A stretch of DNA of 64,000 bases, from contig NZ_RXNS01000007.1 of NCBI RefSeq assembly GCF_003966155.1, positions 62,001-126,000 of the forward strand, written 5' to 3'. The translations under genes were made by a program, and so were the position numbers. Positions 43,071-52,454 of this stretch are shown piece by piece. The DNA is from Halomonas nitroreducens (GTDB lineage: Bacteria; Pseudomonadota; Gammaproteobacteria; Pseudomonadales; Halomonadaceae). The notes beneath the pieces were generated by a model that was given only the letters and a program-made list of their open reading frames with translations, was not told the DNA's origin and made no database searches. Numbering within the stretch: the first letter of the stretch is position 1; each line of letters starts with the position of its first letter.

Positions 43071-44759
43071 ATGCTCACGCTCCTCCGCAATATCCGCATC
43101 AGCCAGGCCGTCAATGGCGTCCTGCTCTGTTTCCTGGTCTTCCTGGGGGTGGTGGCGAGCCTGGGCTGGATGGCCAGCCGTTCGGCCAGCGACACCCTGG
43201 TGACCCTGGACCGGGTGAATGTCGCCCAGCTCAACGAGATCAACCGAGCCGACTCCCTGCTGACCGGGGCGCTGGTCGACCTGCAGGCGGCCTCCGGGCA
43301 TTTCCTGATGGGGCGCACCAGCCAGGCCGACCAGAGCCTGACTGCCGCGCTGGACCAGATCGAGCGGGCCGAGGCGCGCTTCGACAGCTTCGCCGCCGTG
43401 CCGCCGAGTGGCGAGAGTGAGGCCATGGTCGAGGCCGTCGAGACGGCCTTCGCCGAGATGCTGGCCCTGGTGCGCGAGGGCCATGCGACCCTGGACAGGG
43501 TGGATACCCAGGGCTTCGCCCAGCTGCGCCAGCGCATGGCCGAGCCCAAGGCGGCCCTCGAGGCGGCGCTGACCGAGTTCGTCCGCTTCGCCGACGTCCA
43601 GGGTGACGCCATGATGGCCGACTACGCGGCGATGAAGGAGCGCTTCACCTGGGTCGGGCTCGGCATCCTGGTCCTGGCGACGGTCATGATGCTGCTGATC
43701 TACCTGGGGCTGCGCAGGATGCTGGTGCTGCCGCTGCGCGAGGCGGTGAGCGACCTCGAGCGTATCGCCGAGGCCGACCTCTCCGGGGAGATCCAGGTGC
43801 TCAGCCGCAACGAGATCGGCCAGCTGTTCGCCGCCATGCGCGACATGCAGCAGAGCCTGGTCGGCATCGTCGACGACGTGCGTCAGGGCAGCGGGGCCAT
43901 CCACAGCCGTGCCCGGGACATCTCCGGCGGCAACGCCGACCTGTCGTCGCGCACCGAGCAGCAGGCCGCCTCCCTGGAGGAGACCGCTTCCAGCATGGAG
44001 CAGATTACCGCCACCGTGCGCCAGAACGCCGACAACGCTCGCCAGGCCAACGGCCTGGCCCAGGAGGCGACCCAGACCGCCGAGCGCGGGGGCGAGGTGG
44101 TCCAGCAGGTGGTGACGACCATGCACGGCATCGCCGGCAGCTCCCAGAAGGTTGCCGACATCACCGGGGTGATCGATTCCATCGCCTTCCAGACCAACAT
44201 CCTCGCCCTCAACGCCTCGGTGGAGGCGGCTCGGGCCGGCGAGCAAGGGCGTGGCTTCGCGGTGGTGGCCGGTGAGGTACGCAACCTGGCCAGCCGGTCG
44301 GCCTCGGCGGCCAAGGAGATCAAGGCGTTGATCGAGGGCTCGGTAAGCCAGGTCCAGGAGGGCTCGGCACTGGTCGAGCAGGCCGGGGCGACCATGCAGG
44401 AGGTGGTGAACGCGGTGCGCCGGGTGACCGACATCATGGACGAGATCTCGGCGGCCTCCCAGGAGCAGAGCGACGGCATCGAGCAGGTCAGCCAGGCCGT
44501 CGGGCAGATGGACCAGGTGACCCAGCAGAATGCCGTGCTGGTCCAGCAGGCTTCCTCCGCGGCGGCGGAGCTCGAGGACCAGGCCACCCGGCTCGAGCGG
44601 GCCGTGGCGGTCTTCCATCTCGCCAATGCCGCCCCGGCGGCGCTGCCCGCCGAACCGGCTGCCGAGCCGAGCCGGCCGGCTCCTGCCCGGTCCCCGGTAT
44701 CCCGGCCCCGACCGGCGGAGGCCACGGCCGCCGCCGAGGACGACTGGGAAGAATTCTGA
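43071..44759 (+). CDS. Methyl-accepting chemotaxis protein, four-helix-bundle type
   Basis: A 562-residue receptor between cheB and cheY. TM1 is at about 13-35 ([19 protein letters not shown]). The periplasmic region (about 36-190) looks like a 4HB_MCP domain ([16 protein letters not shown]). TM2 is at about 196-218, followed by HAMP and MA ([20 protein letters not shown]). The C-terminus DDWEEF is a CheR-tethering peptide. AAAGGAAC precedes the ATG. The ligand is unknown. Confidence 0.93.
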   Translation: MLTLLRNIRISQAVNGVLLCFLVFLGVVASLGWMASRSASDTLVTLDRVNVAQLNEINRADSLLTGALVDLQAASGHFLMGRTSQADQSLTAALDQIERAEARFDSFAAVPPSGESEAMVEAVETAFAEMLALVREGHATLDRVDTQGFAQLRQRMAEPKAALEAALTEFVRFADVQGDAMMADYAAMKERFTWVGLGILVLATVMMLLIYLGLRRMLVLPLREAVSDLERIAEADLSGEIQVLSRNEIGQLFAAMRDMQQSLVGIVDDVRQGSGAIHSRARDISGGNADLSSRTEQQAASLEETASSMEQITATVRQNADNARQANGLAQEATQTAERGGEVVQQVVTTMHGIAGSSQKVADITGVIDSIAFQTNILALNASVEAARAGEQGRGFAVVAGEVRNLASRSASAAKEIKALIEGSVSQVQEGSALVEQAGATMQEVVNAVRRVTDIMDEISAASQEQSDGIEQVSQAVGQMDQVTQQNAVLVQQASSAAAELEDQATRLERAVAVFHLANAAPAALPAEPAAEPSRPAPARSPVSRPRPAEATAAAEDDWEEF

Positions 44760-44823
44760 TGATACGCCGGCGACCCCGTCGCCGGCCGACCCCTTGCCAC
44801 GACATGACAGAAGAGGATATCCG

Positions 44824-45213
44824 ATGGCGGACAAGAACATGAGCATCCTGGTGGTGGATGACTTTCCCACCATGCGGCGGATCGTGCGCAGCCTGCTCAA
44901 GGAGCTCGGCTTCACCAACGTCGAGGAGGCCGAGGATGGCCAGGATGCGCTGAACAAGCTCAAGGGCGGCGGCTTCGAGTTCGTGGTCTCGGACTGGAAC
45001 ATGCCCAACCTCGACGGCCTGGAGATGCTCAAGCAGATTCGCGCCGACGACGGCCTCAAGGACCTGCCGGTGCTGATGGTCACGGCGGAAGCCAAGAAGG
45101 AAAACATCATCGCGGCGGCCCAGGCGGGGGCCAGCGGCTACGTGGTCAAGCCCTTCACCTCGGCGACCCTGGAAGAGAAGCTCAACAAGATCTTCGAGAA
45201 GCTGGGCATGTGA
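44824..45213 (+). CDS. cheY: Chemotaxis response regulator CheY
   Basis: A 129-residue single-domain receiver that binds the flagellar switch when phosphorylated. All CheY signature residues are in place: D12 and D13, phospho-acceptor D57 in [13 protein letters not shown]87 and K109, which is the same numbering as E. coli CheY. GAGGATAT precedes ATG 44824. It is co-transcribed with cheZ. Confidence 0.97.
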   Translation: MADKNMSILVVDDFPTMRRIVRSLLKELGFTNVEEAEDGQDALNKLKGGGFEFVVSDWNMPNLDGLEMLKQIRADDGLKDLPVLMVTAEAKKENIIAAAQAGASGYVVKPFTSATLEEKLNKIFEKLGM

Positions 45214-45251
45214 CACCCTGTCGGGCGTCGTGCCCGGCGACAGGAGACGCG

Positions 45252-45941
45252 ATGATGATCACCGAGACGCAGCCTGACGATCACCAGGCGAGTGGAGATG
45301 AGCTGGTCCAGCGCATCGGGCACCTGACCCGCATGCTGCGCGACAGCATGCGCGAGCTGGGGCTGGACAAGGAGATCGAGCGGGCGGCGGATGCGATTCC
45401 CGATGCCCGGGACCGCCTGAGCTATGTGGCGACCATGACCGAGCAGGCGGCGGAGCGCGCGCTGAACGCCATCGACCGCGCCCAGCCCCTGCAGGACGAC
45501 CTGAACCAGCGAGCCGTGGCGCTGGATGCGCGCTGGGCGGAGTGGTTTGCCGAGCCCAAGGAGCTCGACGAGGCCCGGGAGCTGGTCCAGGACACCCGCA
45601 GCTACCTGGCCGAGGTGCCCGAGGCGACCCAGGCCACCAACAAGGAGCTGCTCGAGATCATGATGGCCCAGGACTTCCAGGACCTGACCGGCCAGGTGAT
45701 CAAGAAGATGATGGACGTGATCCGGGAGATCGAGCACCAGCTGGTCCAGGTGCTGATCGACAGCGTGCCACAGGGCGAAGCCCGGGAGGACATGCAGCGT
45801 CGCGCCGACGGCCAGCGCGAGAACGACGCGCGGCGCCGCGAGGACGGCCTGCTCAACGGCCCGCAGGTGAAGCCCGAGGCCGACGACGTGGTGGCCGACC
45901 AGGACCAGGTTGACGATCTCCTGGATCAACTAGGGTTCTAG
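45252..45941 (+). CDS. cheZ: CheY-P phosphatase CheZ
   Basis: A 229-residue helical phosphatase that removes phosphate from CheY. The active-site helix [20 protein letters not shown] contains the conserved catalytic aspartate and glutamine (D144, Q148 in this numbering). The C-terminal peptide [12 protein letters not shown] is the CheY-binding tail. CAGGAGAC precedes the ATG at 45252; ATG 45255 is also possible. Last gene of the cheB-mcp-cheY-cheZ unit. Confidence 0.96.
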   Translation: MMITETQPDDHQASGDELVQRIGHLTRMLRDSMRELGLDKEIERAADAIPDARDRLSYVATMTEQAAERALNAIDRAQPLQDDLNQRAVALDARWAEWFAEPKELDEARELVQDTRSYLAEVPEATQATNKELLEIMMAQDFQDLTGQVIKKMMDVIREIEHQLVQVLIDSVPQGEAREDMQRRADGQRENDARRREDGLLNGPQVKPEADDVVADQDQVDDLLDQLGF

Positions 45942-45997
45942 TCGGCCGCTATCTCCTTCCCCCACCCCCGACAGCGTCATGCGAGAAGGCCGAGACG

Positions 45998-46030
45998 CGT
46001 GGATAAGCCCACGAAAATCGGCCCTTTTCG
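45998..46030 (+). terminator. Possible terminator between cheZ and flhB
   Basis: Two small adjacent hairpins, CGTGG/CCACG (45998-46013) and CGAAAA/TTTTCG (46012-46030), overlap by two bases and could form alternatives. The second ends in a short T-run. They fill part of the 155-base gap before flhB, in which no clear promoter is recognisable. Confidence 0.35.
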
Positions 46031-46096
46031 CGTGAACGCTCCTTCCCTCCTCCCCGGATAATGGCCAGGGTGCGCACGAGTGCCCGGTAACTGGCC

Positions 46097-47263
46097 ATGG
46101 CTGACGAAACCAGCGACGACGAAAAGACCGAAGAGGCGACGCCCCGACGCCTGGAGAAGGCCCGGGAAGAGGGGCAGGTGGCCCGTTCCCGGGAGCTTGC
46201 CACCTTCCTGCTGCTGCTGGGTGGCGTGGGCGGGCTCGCCACCATGGGCGGCATGCTCTACGACCAGCTCGGCGCGGTGATGGAGCAGGCCTTCCTGTTC
46301 GAGCGCCGCCAGGCCATGGAGACGACCCCGATGCTGGTCCAGGCCCTGGCACTGGGGCGCAAGACGCTGATCAGCCTGCTGCCGCTGTTCCTGCTGCTGA
46401 CCGTGATCGCCCTGGTGGCGCCGGCCCTGCTGGGCGGCTGGCTGATCTCGGCCAAGTCGCTCAAGCCGCAGCTGGGCAAGCTCAATCCCTTCAAGGGGCT
46501 CAAGCGGCTGTTCGGCACCCAGGCCCTGGTGGAGCTGGCCAAGGCCATCGCCAAGGCGGTGCTGGTGGGCAGCGTGGGGATGGCCTACCTCTACCTGCAT
46601 CGCGGCGACTTCATGGCGCTGATGAGCCAGCCCATCCAGCAGGCCCTGGCCAAGGCCATGGGGATGGCCGCCGAGGCCAGCGGCCTGATGGTGCTGACCC
46701 TGCTGGTGGTGATCCTGATCGACGTGCCCTACCAGCTCTGGAGCCATGCCAAGAAGATGCGCATGTCCAAGGACGAGGTGAAGCGTGAGCACAAGGAGTC
46801 CGAGGGCGACCCCCAGGTCAAGGGGCGTATCCGCCAGCAGCAGCAGGCCATGGCCCGGGGGCGCATGATGAGCCAGGTGCCCGACGCCGACGTGATCATC
46901 ACCAACCCGACCCACTACGCCGTGGCGCTGCGCTACGACCAGGCCGGCATGGCCGCCCCCCGGCTGGTGGCCAAGGGCGCCGACGCCGTGGCGGCGCGGA
47001 TCCGCGAGGTCGCCGACGAGGCGGGAGTGCCGCGGCTGGAGGCGCCACCGCTGGCGCGCTCGCTGTACCACCACGTGGACCTGGAGGCCGAGATCCCCGC
47101 CGACCTCTACACCGCAGTGGCGGAGGTGCTGGCCTGGGCCTTCGGCCTGAAACGGGTCGCCGAGGCGGGCGGCGAGGCCCCGCCGACCCCCGAGAACCTG
47201 CCGATCCCGGCGGCCATGGCGGCCCCGGGCGATGATGCCGACACTGACGAGGCCCGCGCATGA
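46097..47263 (+). CDS. flhB: Flagellar type III export switch protein FlhB
   Basis: A 388-residue inner-membrane component of the flagellar export gate. The N-terminus has the conserved DKTEEATPRRLEKAREEGQVARSRE in part, four membrane helices lie at about 30-50, 90-115, 140-165 and 185-207, and a cytoplasmic domain carries the autocleavage motif NPTH at 270-273 followed by YAVALRYD. Length and layout match E. coli FlhB. It begins an flhB-flhA-flhF-flhG'-flhE-fliA operon and overlaps flhA by 4 bases. Confidence 0.97.
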   Translation: MADETSDDEKTEEATPRRLEKAREEGQVARSRELATFLLLLGGVGGLATMGGMLYDQLGAVMEQAFLFERRQAMETTPMLVQALALGRKTLISLLPLFLLLTVIALVAPALLGGWLISAKSLKPQLGKLNPFKGLKRLFGTQALVELAKAIAKAVLVGSVGMAYLYLHRGDFMALMSQPIQQALAKAMGMAAEASGLMVLTLLVVILIDVPYQLWSHAKKMRMSKDEVKREHKESEGDPQVKGRIRQQQQAMARGRMMSQVPDADVIITNPTHYAVALRYDQAGMAAPRLVAKGADAVAARIREVADEAGVPRLEAPPLARSLYHHVDLEAEIPADLYTAVAEVLAWAFGLKRVAEAGGEAPPTPENLPIPAAMAAPGDDADTDEARA

Positions 47264-49341
47264 AGGCCCTGAGCCACTACCTGCCGCGACGCAACTGGAT
47301 GGCCGACGTGCCCATGAAGGTGCTGGCCGGGCCGCTGTTGATCATCATGATCCTGTCGATGATGATCCTGCCGCTGCCACCCTTCGCCCTGGACCTGCTG
47401 TTCACCTTCAACATCGCCCTTGCGGTGATGGTGTTGCTGGTGAGCATGTTCACCCAGAAGCCCCTGGACTTCGCCGCCTTCCCGGCGGTGCTGCTGTTCA
47501 CGACCCTGCTGCGGCTGTCGCTGAACGTGGCCTCCACGCGGGTGGTGCTGATGGAGGGGCACCAGGGCGGCGACGCCGCCGGCAAGGTCATCGAGGCGTT
47601 CGGCCAGTTCCTGGTAGGCGGCAACTTCGCCGTGGGCCTGGTGGTCTTCATGATCCTGGTGATCATCAACTTCATGGTCATCACCAAGGGCGCCGGGCGC
47701 ATCGCCGAGGTGGGGGCGCGCTTCATGCTCGATGCCATGCCGGGCAAGCAGATGGCCATCGACGCCGACCTCAACGCCGGCCTGATCGGCGAGGACGAGG
47801 CCCGGACGCGCCGCGCCGACGTCTCCCAGGAGGCCGACTTCTACGGCTCCATGGACGGTGCAAGCAAGTTCGTGCGCGGCGATGCCATGGCCGGGCTGGT
47901 GATCATGGTGGTCAACATCATCGGTGGCCTGCTGATCGGCATGCTGCAGCACGACATGAGCTTCGGCAGTGCCGCCCGTACCTATGTGCTGCTGACCATC
48001 GGCGACGGCCTGGTGGCGCAGATCCCCGCCCTGGTGATCTCCACCGCCGCCGGCGTCACCGTGTCCCGGGTCACCACGGACCAGGACGTCGGCCAGCAGA
48101 TGATCAGCCAGCTGTTCGTCAATCCCCAGGTGATGGTGCTGGCGGCCGGCGTCATGGGCCTGCTGGGCCTGGTGCCGGGCATGCCCAACCTGGTGTTCCT
48201 GATCTTCACCGCCCTGCTCGGTGGACTGGCCTGGTGGCTGATGCGCCAGAAGGAGCGCCAGCTGGTCGAGGAGGAGACCCGCGCCGCGCCACCGCCGGCG
48301 CCGGAGGCCCCCGAGGCCAGCTGGGAGGATGTCCAGCTGGTCGACACCCTGGGCCTGGAGGTCGGCCACCGGCTGATCCCCATGGTCGATGCCCAGCAGC
48401 AGGGCGAGCTGCTGGGTCGCATCAAGAGCGTGCGCAAGAAGTTCGCCCAGGAGGTCGGCTTCCTGCCGCCGGTGGTGCATATCCGCGACAACCTGGAACT
48501 CTCGCCCAACGCCTACACCCTGAGCCTCAAGGGCGCCGAGATCGGCCGTGCCGAGGCCTTCCCCGGTCGCTGGCTGGCCATCGACCCGGGCCAGGTCTCC
48601 GGCGAGCTCCAGGGCACCCCCACCCAGGACCCGGCCTTCGGCCTGCCCGCGGTGTGGATCGATACCCAGCAGCGCGAGCACGCCCAGGTCTACGGCTACA
48701 CCGTGGTCGATGCCAGCACCGTGGTGGCCACCCATCTCAACCACCTGCTGCATCGCCATGCCGCCGAGATGCTCGGTCGCCAGGAGGTGCAGAAGCTGCT
48801 CGACAAGCTGGGCGAGGAGCAGAAGGGCCTGGTCGAGGAGGTGGTGCCCAAGGCCATCTCGCTGACCGTGCTGCAGCGCATCCTGCAGGCCCTGCTCGAG
48901 GAGGAGGTCTCGATCCGCGACCTGCGGACCATCCTCGATGCCCTGGCCGAGCATGCGCCCCAGCAGCAGGACCCCGGCGAGCTGACCGCCGCGGTGCGCC
49001 TGGCGCTCGGCCGCGCCATCACCCAGCAGTGGTTCGCCGGCCACGAGACCCTCAACGTCATCGGCCTGGATGCCCAGCTCGAGCAGGTGCTGTCCCAAGC
49101 CATGAACGGCAGCGGCGCCCTGGAGCCGGGGCTGGCGGACACGCTGATGCAGCAGGCCGAGCAGGCCGTGCAACGCCACGAGGCCAGCGGCGAGCCGCCG
49201 GTGCTGGTGGTGCAGCATGCCCTGCGGCCGGTGCTGGCGCGCTTCCTGCGCCGGCGCCTGCGCCACCTGGTGGTGATGTCCCAGGCCGAGATTCCCGACG
49301 ACCGGACCCTGAGGGTCACCACCCTGATCGGAGGACAGTGA
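47260..49341 (+). CDS. flhA: Flagellar type III export gate protein FlhA
   Basis: A 693-residue export gate protein. About eight membrane helices occupy residues 15-310, with the highly conserved FPAVLLFTTLLRLSLNVASTR, the GAGRIAEVGARFMLDAMPGKQMAID loop and the VGGLLIGMLQ region. The large cytoplasmic ring domain (about 340-690) includes SVRKKFAQEVGFLPPVVHIRDNL. The second cytoplasmic half retains the LTVLQRILQALLEEEVSIRDLRTILDAL helix. Length is normal. flhF starts four bases after its stop. Confidence 0.97.
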   Translation: MKALSHYLPRRNWMADVPMKVLAGPLLIIMILSMMILPLPPFALDLLFTFNIALAVMVLLVSMFTQKPLDFAAFPAVLLFTTLLRLSLNVASTRVVLMEGHQGGDAAGKVIEAFGQFLVGGNFAVGLVVFMILVIINFMVITKGAGRIAEVGARFMLDAMPGKQMAIDADLNAGLIGEDEARTRRADVSQEADFYGSMDGASKFVRGDAMAGLVIMVVNIIGGLLIGMLQHDMSFGSAARTYVLLTIGDGLVAQIPALVISTAAGVTVSRVTTDQDVGQQMISQLFVNPQVMVLAAGVMGLLGLVPGMPNLVFLIFTALLGGLAWWLMRQKERQLVEEETRAAPPPAPEAPEASWEDVQLVDTLGLEVGHRLIPMVDAQQQGELLGRIKSVRKKFAQEVGFLPPVVHIRDNLELSPNAYTLSLKGAEIGRAEAFPGRWLAIDPGQVSGELQGTPTQDPAFGLPAVWIDTQQREHAQVYGYTVVDASTVVATHLNHLLHRHAAEMLGRQEVQKLLDKLGEEQKGLVEEVVPKAISLTVLQRILQALLEEEVSIRDLRTILDALAEHAPQQQDPGELTAAVRLALGRAITQQWFAGHETLNVIGLDAQLEQVLSQAMNGSGALEPGLADTLMQQAEQAVQRHEASGEPPVLVVQHALRPVLARFLRRRLRHLVVMSQAEIPDDRTLRVTTLIGGQ

Positions 49342-49345
49342 GTCG

Positions 49346-51565
49346 ATGAGCGTCATGCGATTCGTGGGCGAGACCAGCCGCGAGGCGATGCGCCAGGTGC
49401 GTGCGGCCCTGGGCGACGAGGCCCTGATCCTGGCCAACCGCAACACCGAGGCGGGCGTGGAGATCCTGGCCATGGCCGATGGCGCCGTCGAGGCCATGGC
49501 GACGGCGTCCGCCCCCGAGGCGCCTGCCGAGCCCCCGGCGGGCGTGCCAAGGGCCGACCCGGCGCCCCTCGCGTCCGGCGACCAAGCGAGCGACTGGCAG
49601 GCCATGAGCGAGCGATTGCTGAGCGAGATGCAGGACATGCGCGCGCTGCTGTCCCGTGAGCCGGCTCGCCCGTCGTCGCCGCCGACACCCGTGCTCGACC
49701 GCCTCCTCGGCGAGGCCGGCTTCGGCCAGTCGCTGGCCGAGGAGCTGCGCCAGGAGCGGCCCACCGAAATGGCCGGTGAGGTCGACGAGGCCCCGCTCCT
49801 GGCCTGGCTCGAGCGCCGCCTGGCCGCCCGCCTGCCGGTGCTGGAGGATGAGGCCGGGTTCTTCGCGACCCCCGGCATCCTGGCCCTGGTCGGTCCCACC
49901 GGCGTGGGCAAGACCACCACCACCGCCAAGCTGGCGGCGCGCTTCGTCCAGCGCCACGGCGCCGAGCGGGTCGCCCTGGTCACCACCGACGGCTTCCGGG
50001 TTGGCGCCCATGAGCAGCTGCGCATCTATGCCGAGCTGCTGGGGATTCCCCTGCATGCCCTGGCACCGGAGCAGTCCCTCGACGAGCTGCTGGGCCAGCT
50101 CGCGGGCCGCCGTTTCGTGATCATCGACACCGTGGGCACCAGCCAGCGTGACCAGCGGGTCATCGCCCAGGCCGCACAGCTGCAGGGCGGCACCGTGCCG
50201 GTGCGTATGTTGCTGGTGCTCAATGCCGCGAGCCAGCCGGGCACCCTGCACGAGGTGATCACTCGCTATCGCCAGGCAGCCCGGGCCACCGGCGTCGCCC
50301 TCGATGAGTGCCTGCTCACCAAGCAGGACGAGGCCGGCCAGCTGGCCCCTGCCCTGGAGGCGGTGATCCGTCATGGCCTGCGACTGATGTTCGTCTCCAC
50401 CGGCCAGCAGGTCCCCGAGGACCTGGCGGCGGCCTCCGCCCGCGACCTGGCGTGCCGGGCCCTGGCGGCTCGCCTGCCCCGGGCCGACGGCGTTGCACCG
50501 GCGGCCCCCGCCATGCCGGCGACCTCGTCCTGGGCCGGCGACCTGCTGGGGCAGGGACGCCGGCTGGGACGTGGGCTCGAGGCGCTGCGTCGGCGACTGT
50601 CCGGCTTTGCCACCCTGGAGGCGGCGTGGGACCTGGCGGCGTTGCCGGTCGCCCTGCAGGAAGAGGAGCTCGCCTGCTTGCTGGCCGAGCCACCGGAAGC
50701 CCTCGCGCGGGTGGCCATGCTGTGGGCGCCGCGTCGCGTACTACCCGGGGCGGACTGGGCCATGCCCGACCTGGGGCTGGACGCGGGAGGCGGCTGGCTG
50801 GTGCTGCCCGATCTCCAGCAGCGCCAGCCCGCTGGCTGGCCGGCACGCCTGGCTCAGGCCGGCGAGGCCCGGGGCGCCGGCGTCCATCTGCTGCCCGCGA
50901 TGCCGGATGCCGACGCCTGGACATGGCTGGACGCGGCCGGGGCGCCCTGGGTCAGCCAGGTCCGGCCCGGCCAGCGGGTGACGCACGAGGGCCAACGGCG
51001 CTCGCTGTCGGCGCTGGTCGACCTCGCCGATCCGGTGGGCGAACAGGCCTGCCGTTTCCGCGGCCAGGCGGTGCGGGCGCGTTTCGCCCGCCTGGCCGTC
51101 GCCGCCGCGCCGGCGGGCCGACGGGGCGAGGCCGGCAGCGCACGGCTGACGGCCTGGTGCGCCACCCTGCATGACCCGGAGACCGGACGGTCCCTGGGCC
51201 GGCGCTACTGGGTGACCCCGGTCGCCGCGGAGGAGGACGCCCTGCCGCTGCTGTGCGTCCAGCTACAGGGCGAGGCGTTGCCGCGCCTGGTGCGTCGTGC
51301 CTGGGAGCGCCTGGCCGAGCTGCTGCCCGGCGAGACCGATCGCGAGATCCGCCAGCTGCTGGCGGCGGGGCTCGCCGCCGCGGCCAGCCATCTGGACCTG
51401 GCCGAGGGGGACGAGGCCGCCGAGCTGCGCCAGGACCTGCTCGCGCTGCGCGGAGCCCGCCGCGGTCGCCGTGAGGGCCTCCTGCTGGAGGCCCTGCTGT
51501 ACCTGTTCGTGGCCCGGGATGCCCTTCGCCAGGTGGGGGCGGCGGGCCTGGAGGGCGTGCGGTGA
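49346..51565 (+). CDS. flhF: Flagellar SRP-like GTPase FlhF with long C-terminal extension
   Basis: A 739-residue protein. The first 380 residues are FlhF: RFVGETSREAMRQVRAALGDEALILANR, a linker, then the NG GTPase domain with GPTGVGKTTTTAKLA (from 183), TTDGFRVGAHEQLRIYA and DTVGTSQRD. FlhF directs where flagella are placed. The remaining 360 residues (about 380-739) are not part of usual FlhF proteins, which have about 400-480 residues. This extension is rich in Ala, Leu and Arg, contains WDLAALPVALQEEELACLLAE and a conserved-looking DPETGRSLGRRYWVTPV segment, and I recognise no known domain. Codon use matches the neighbours, so it is not an obvious insertion. It overlaps the next gene by 4 bases. 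Confidence 0.9.
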   Translation: MSVMRFVGETSREAMRQVRAALGDEALILANRNTEAGVEILAMADGAVEAMATASAPEAPAEPPAGVPRADPAPLASGDQASDWQAMSERLLSEMQDMRALLSREPARPSSPPTPVLDRLLGEAGFGQSLAEELRQERPTEMAGEVDEAPLLAWLERRLAARLPVLEDEAGFFATPGILALVGPTGVGKTTTTAKLAARFVQRHGAERVALVTTDGFRVGAHEQLRIYAELLGIPLHALAPEQSLDELLGQLAGRRFVIIDTVGTSQRDQRVIAQAAQLQGGTVPVRMLLVLNAASQPGTLHEVITRYRQAARATGVALDECLLTKQDEAGQLAPALEAVIRHGLRLMFVSTGQQVPEDLAAASARDLACRALAARLPRADGVAPAAPAMPATSSWAGDLLGQGRRLGRGLEALRRRLSGFATLEAAWDLAALPVALQEEELACLLAEPPEALARVAMLWAPRRVLPGADWAMPDLGLDAGGGWLVLPDLQQRQPAGWPARLAQAGEARGAGVHLLPAMPDADAWTWLDAAGAPWVSQVRPGQRVTHEGQRRSLSALVDLADPVGEQACRFRGQAVRARFARLAVAAAPAGRRGEAGSARLTAWCATLHDPETGRSLGRRYWVTPVAAEEDALPLLCVQLQGEALPRLVRRAWERLAELLPGETDREIRQLLAAGLAAAASHLDLAEGDEAAELRQDLLALRGARRGRREGLLLEALLYLFVARDALRQVGAAGLEGVR

Positions 51566-52038
51566 GTGCCGCGGACCAGGCAGCCGGGCTGCGTCGCTGG
51601 GCGGAGCAGGCGAAGGGGCCTGCGCCGGCGACCCCGCAGGCCGCGCCCGCCACCCTGACCACCCTGGTGGTGGTGGGTCTGCCCGGGACCTCGCCGCGCC
51701 AGGCCCGGCGGGTGACGGACCTGCTGGCGCACTGGGCGGACCAGGGGCGCCGCTGGGTGGGCGATCCGGCGGCCTGGAAGGTGGTGCCCCTGGATGTTGC
51801 CAGTCCTCACCTGGCGCTGCTCGCCGACCAGCAGCAGCGCTGGGCGCTGTGGGTCGAGGGCGATGCCGAGGCCTTCCGCCGGGCCTTCGGCGTGCTGCGC
51901 CGGCTGGCGGCGGCCCGGGGACCGCGGCGCCTGCTCGCCGTGCATCCGCCGGGCCTGGCCCGGCGCGGCCTGCTGGACAACCTCCAGCAGGCGGCCAGGG
52001 CCTATCTGGATATCGAGCTGCTGGTGATGGCCCCATGA
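51562..52038 (+). CDS. FlhG-like mini-protein with DQAxxLR motif but no MinD ATPase domain
   Basis: A 158-residue protein in the position where flhG (fleN) normally stands. Its N-terminus, SAADQAAGLRRWAEQ, contains the DQAxxLR helix (residues 5-11) by which FlhG activates the FlhF GTPase. The rest, including TTLVVVGLPGTSPRQARRVTDLL and LLAVHPPGLARRGLLDNLQQAARAYLDIELL, has alternating strands and helices like a decayed P-loop fold, but the deviant Walker A KGGxGKT is absent and the protein is about 110 residues shorter than FlhG. GTG 51562 overlaps the flhF stop. A role as an ATP-independent FlhF regulator is inference. Confidence 0.65.
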   Translation: MSAADQAAGLRRWAEQAKGPAPATPQAAPATLTTLVVVGLPGTSPRQARRVTDLLAHWADQGRRWVGDPAAWKVVPLDVASPHLALLADQQQRWALWVEGDAEAFRRAFGVLRRLAAARGPRRLLAVHPPGLARRGLLDNLQQAARAYLDIELLVMAP

Positions 52039-52427
52039 GCCGGCACTGGGCGGCTCTGCTGCTCCTGGCGGCCGGGCTCGGCGAGCCGGCCCTGGCCGCC
52101 GGCAGCTGGGTGGCCGACGCGCCCGCCGTGCGGGTCGCCATGGTCGGACGCGAGGCGGCGAGCGAGGTGCTCGCCCCGCCGGCCGGCATGACGGCGGAGC
52201 GGCGGATCGCCGAGGTGCGCTGGCGCTTCCGGGTGCCGCCCGGGGAGCGGGTGGGGGCCCGGCTCTGCCATCCCCGGGGCTGCGTCCGGCTGGCGGGCGG
52301 GCGCGGCACGAGCCAGGCGCTGGCGGGAATGGCGGCCGGAGAGGCATTGCGCTTTCACTTCGAGCGGCTACCGGGCCAAGGCCCGGTGACCGTGAAGGGG
52401 CTGCAGGTGATCGTGAACTATCGGTGA
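52035..52427 (+). CDS. flhE: Flagellar protein FlhE
   Basis: A 130-residue secreted protein. A signal peptide (about 1-21, LLLLAAGLGEPALAAGS) precedes the FlhE sequence GSWVADAPAVRVAMVGREA, GARLCHPRGCVRLAGGRG (two cysteines that probably pair) and GLQVIVNYR. FlhE is found with peritrichous flagella and is thought to limit proton leak through the export apparatus or act as a periplasmic chaperone. It overlaps the preceding gene by 4 bases and is 27 bases before fliA. Confidence 0.85.
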   Translation: MSRHWAALLLLAAGLGEPALAAGSWVADAPAVRVAMVGREAASEVLAPPAGMTAERRIAEVRWRFRVPPGERVGARLCHPRGCVRLAGGRGTSQALAGMAAGEALRFHFERLPGQGPVTVKGLQVIVNYR

Positions 52428-52454
52428 GGCCCGATGAGCCGCGAGGCATGAAGC

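Noticed and set aside
35352..44759. Long nearly identical stretches among the MCP genes, as possible recombination repeats
   Set aside because: Similarity is confined to the conserved signalling hairpin of the family and is explained by protein conservation.
47107..50025. Long minus-strand open frame opposite flhA and flhF
   Set aside because: Antisense shadow of conserved genes; no start signal or homology seen.
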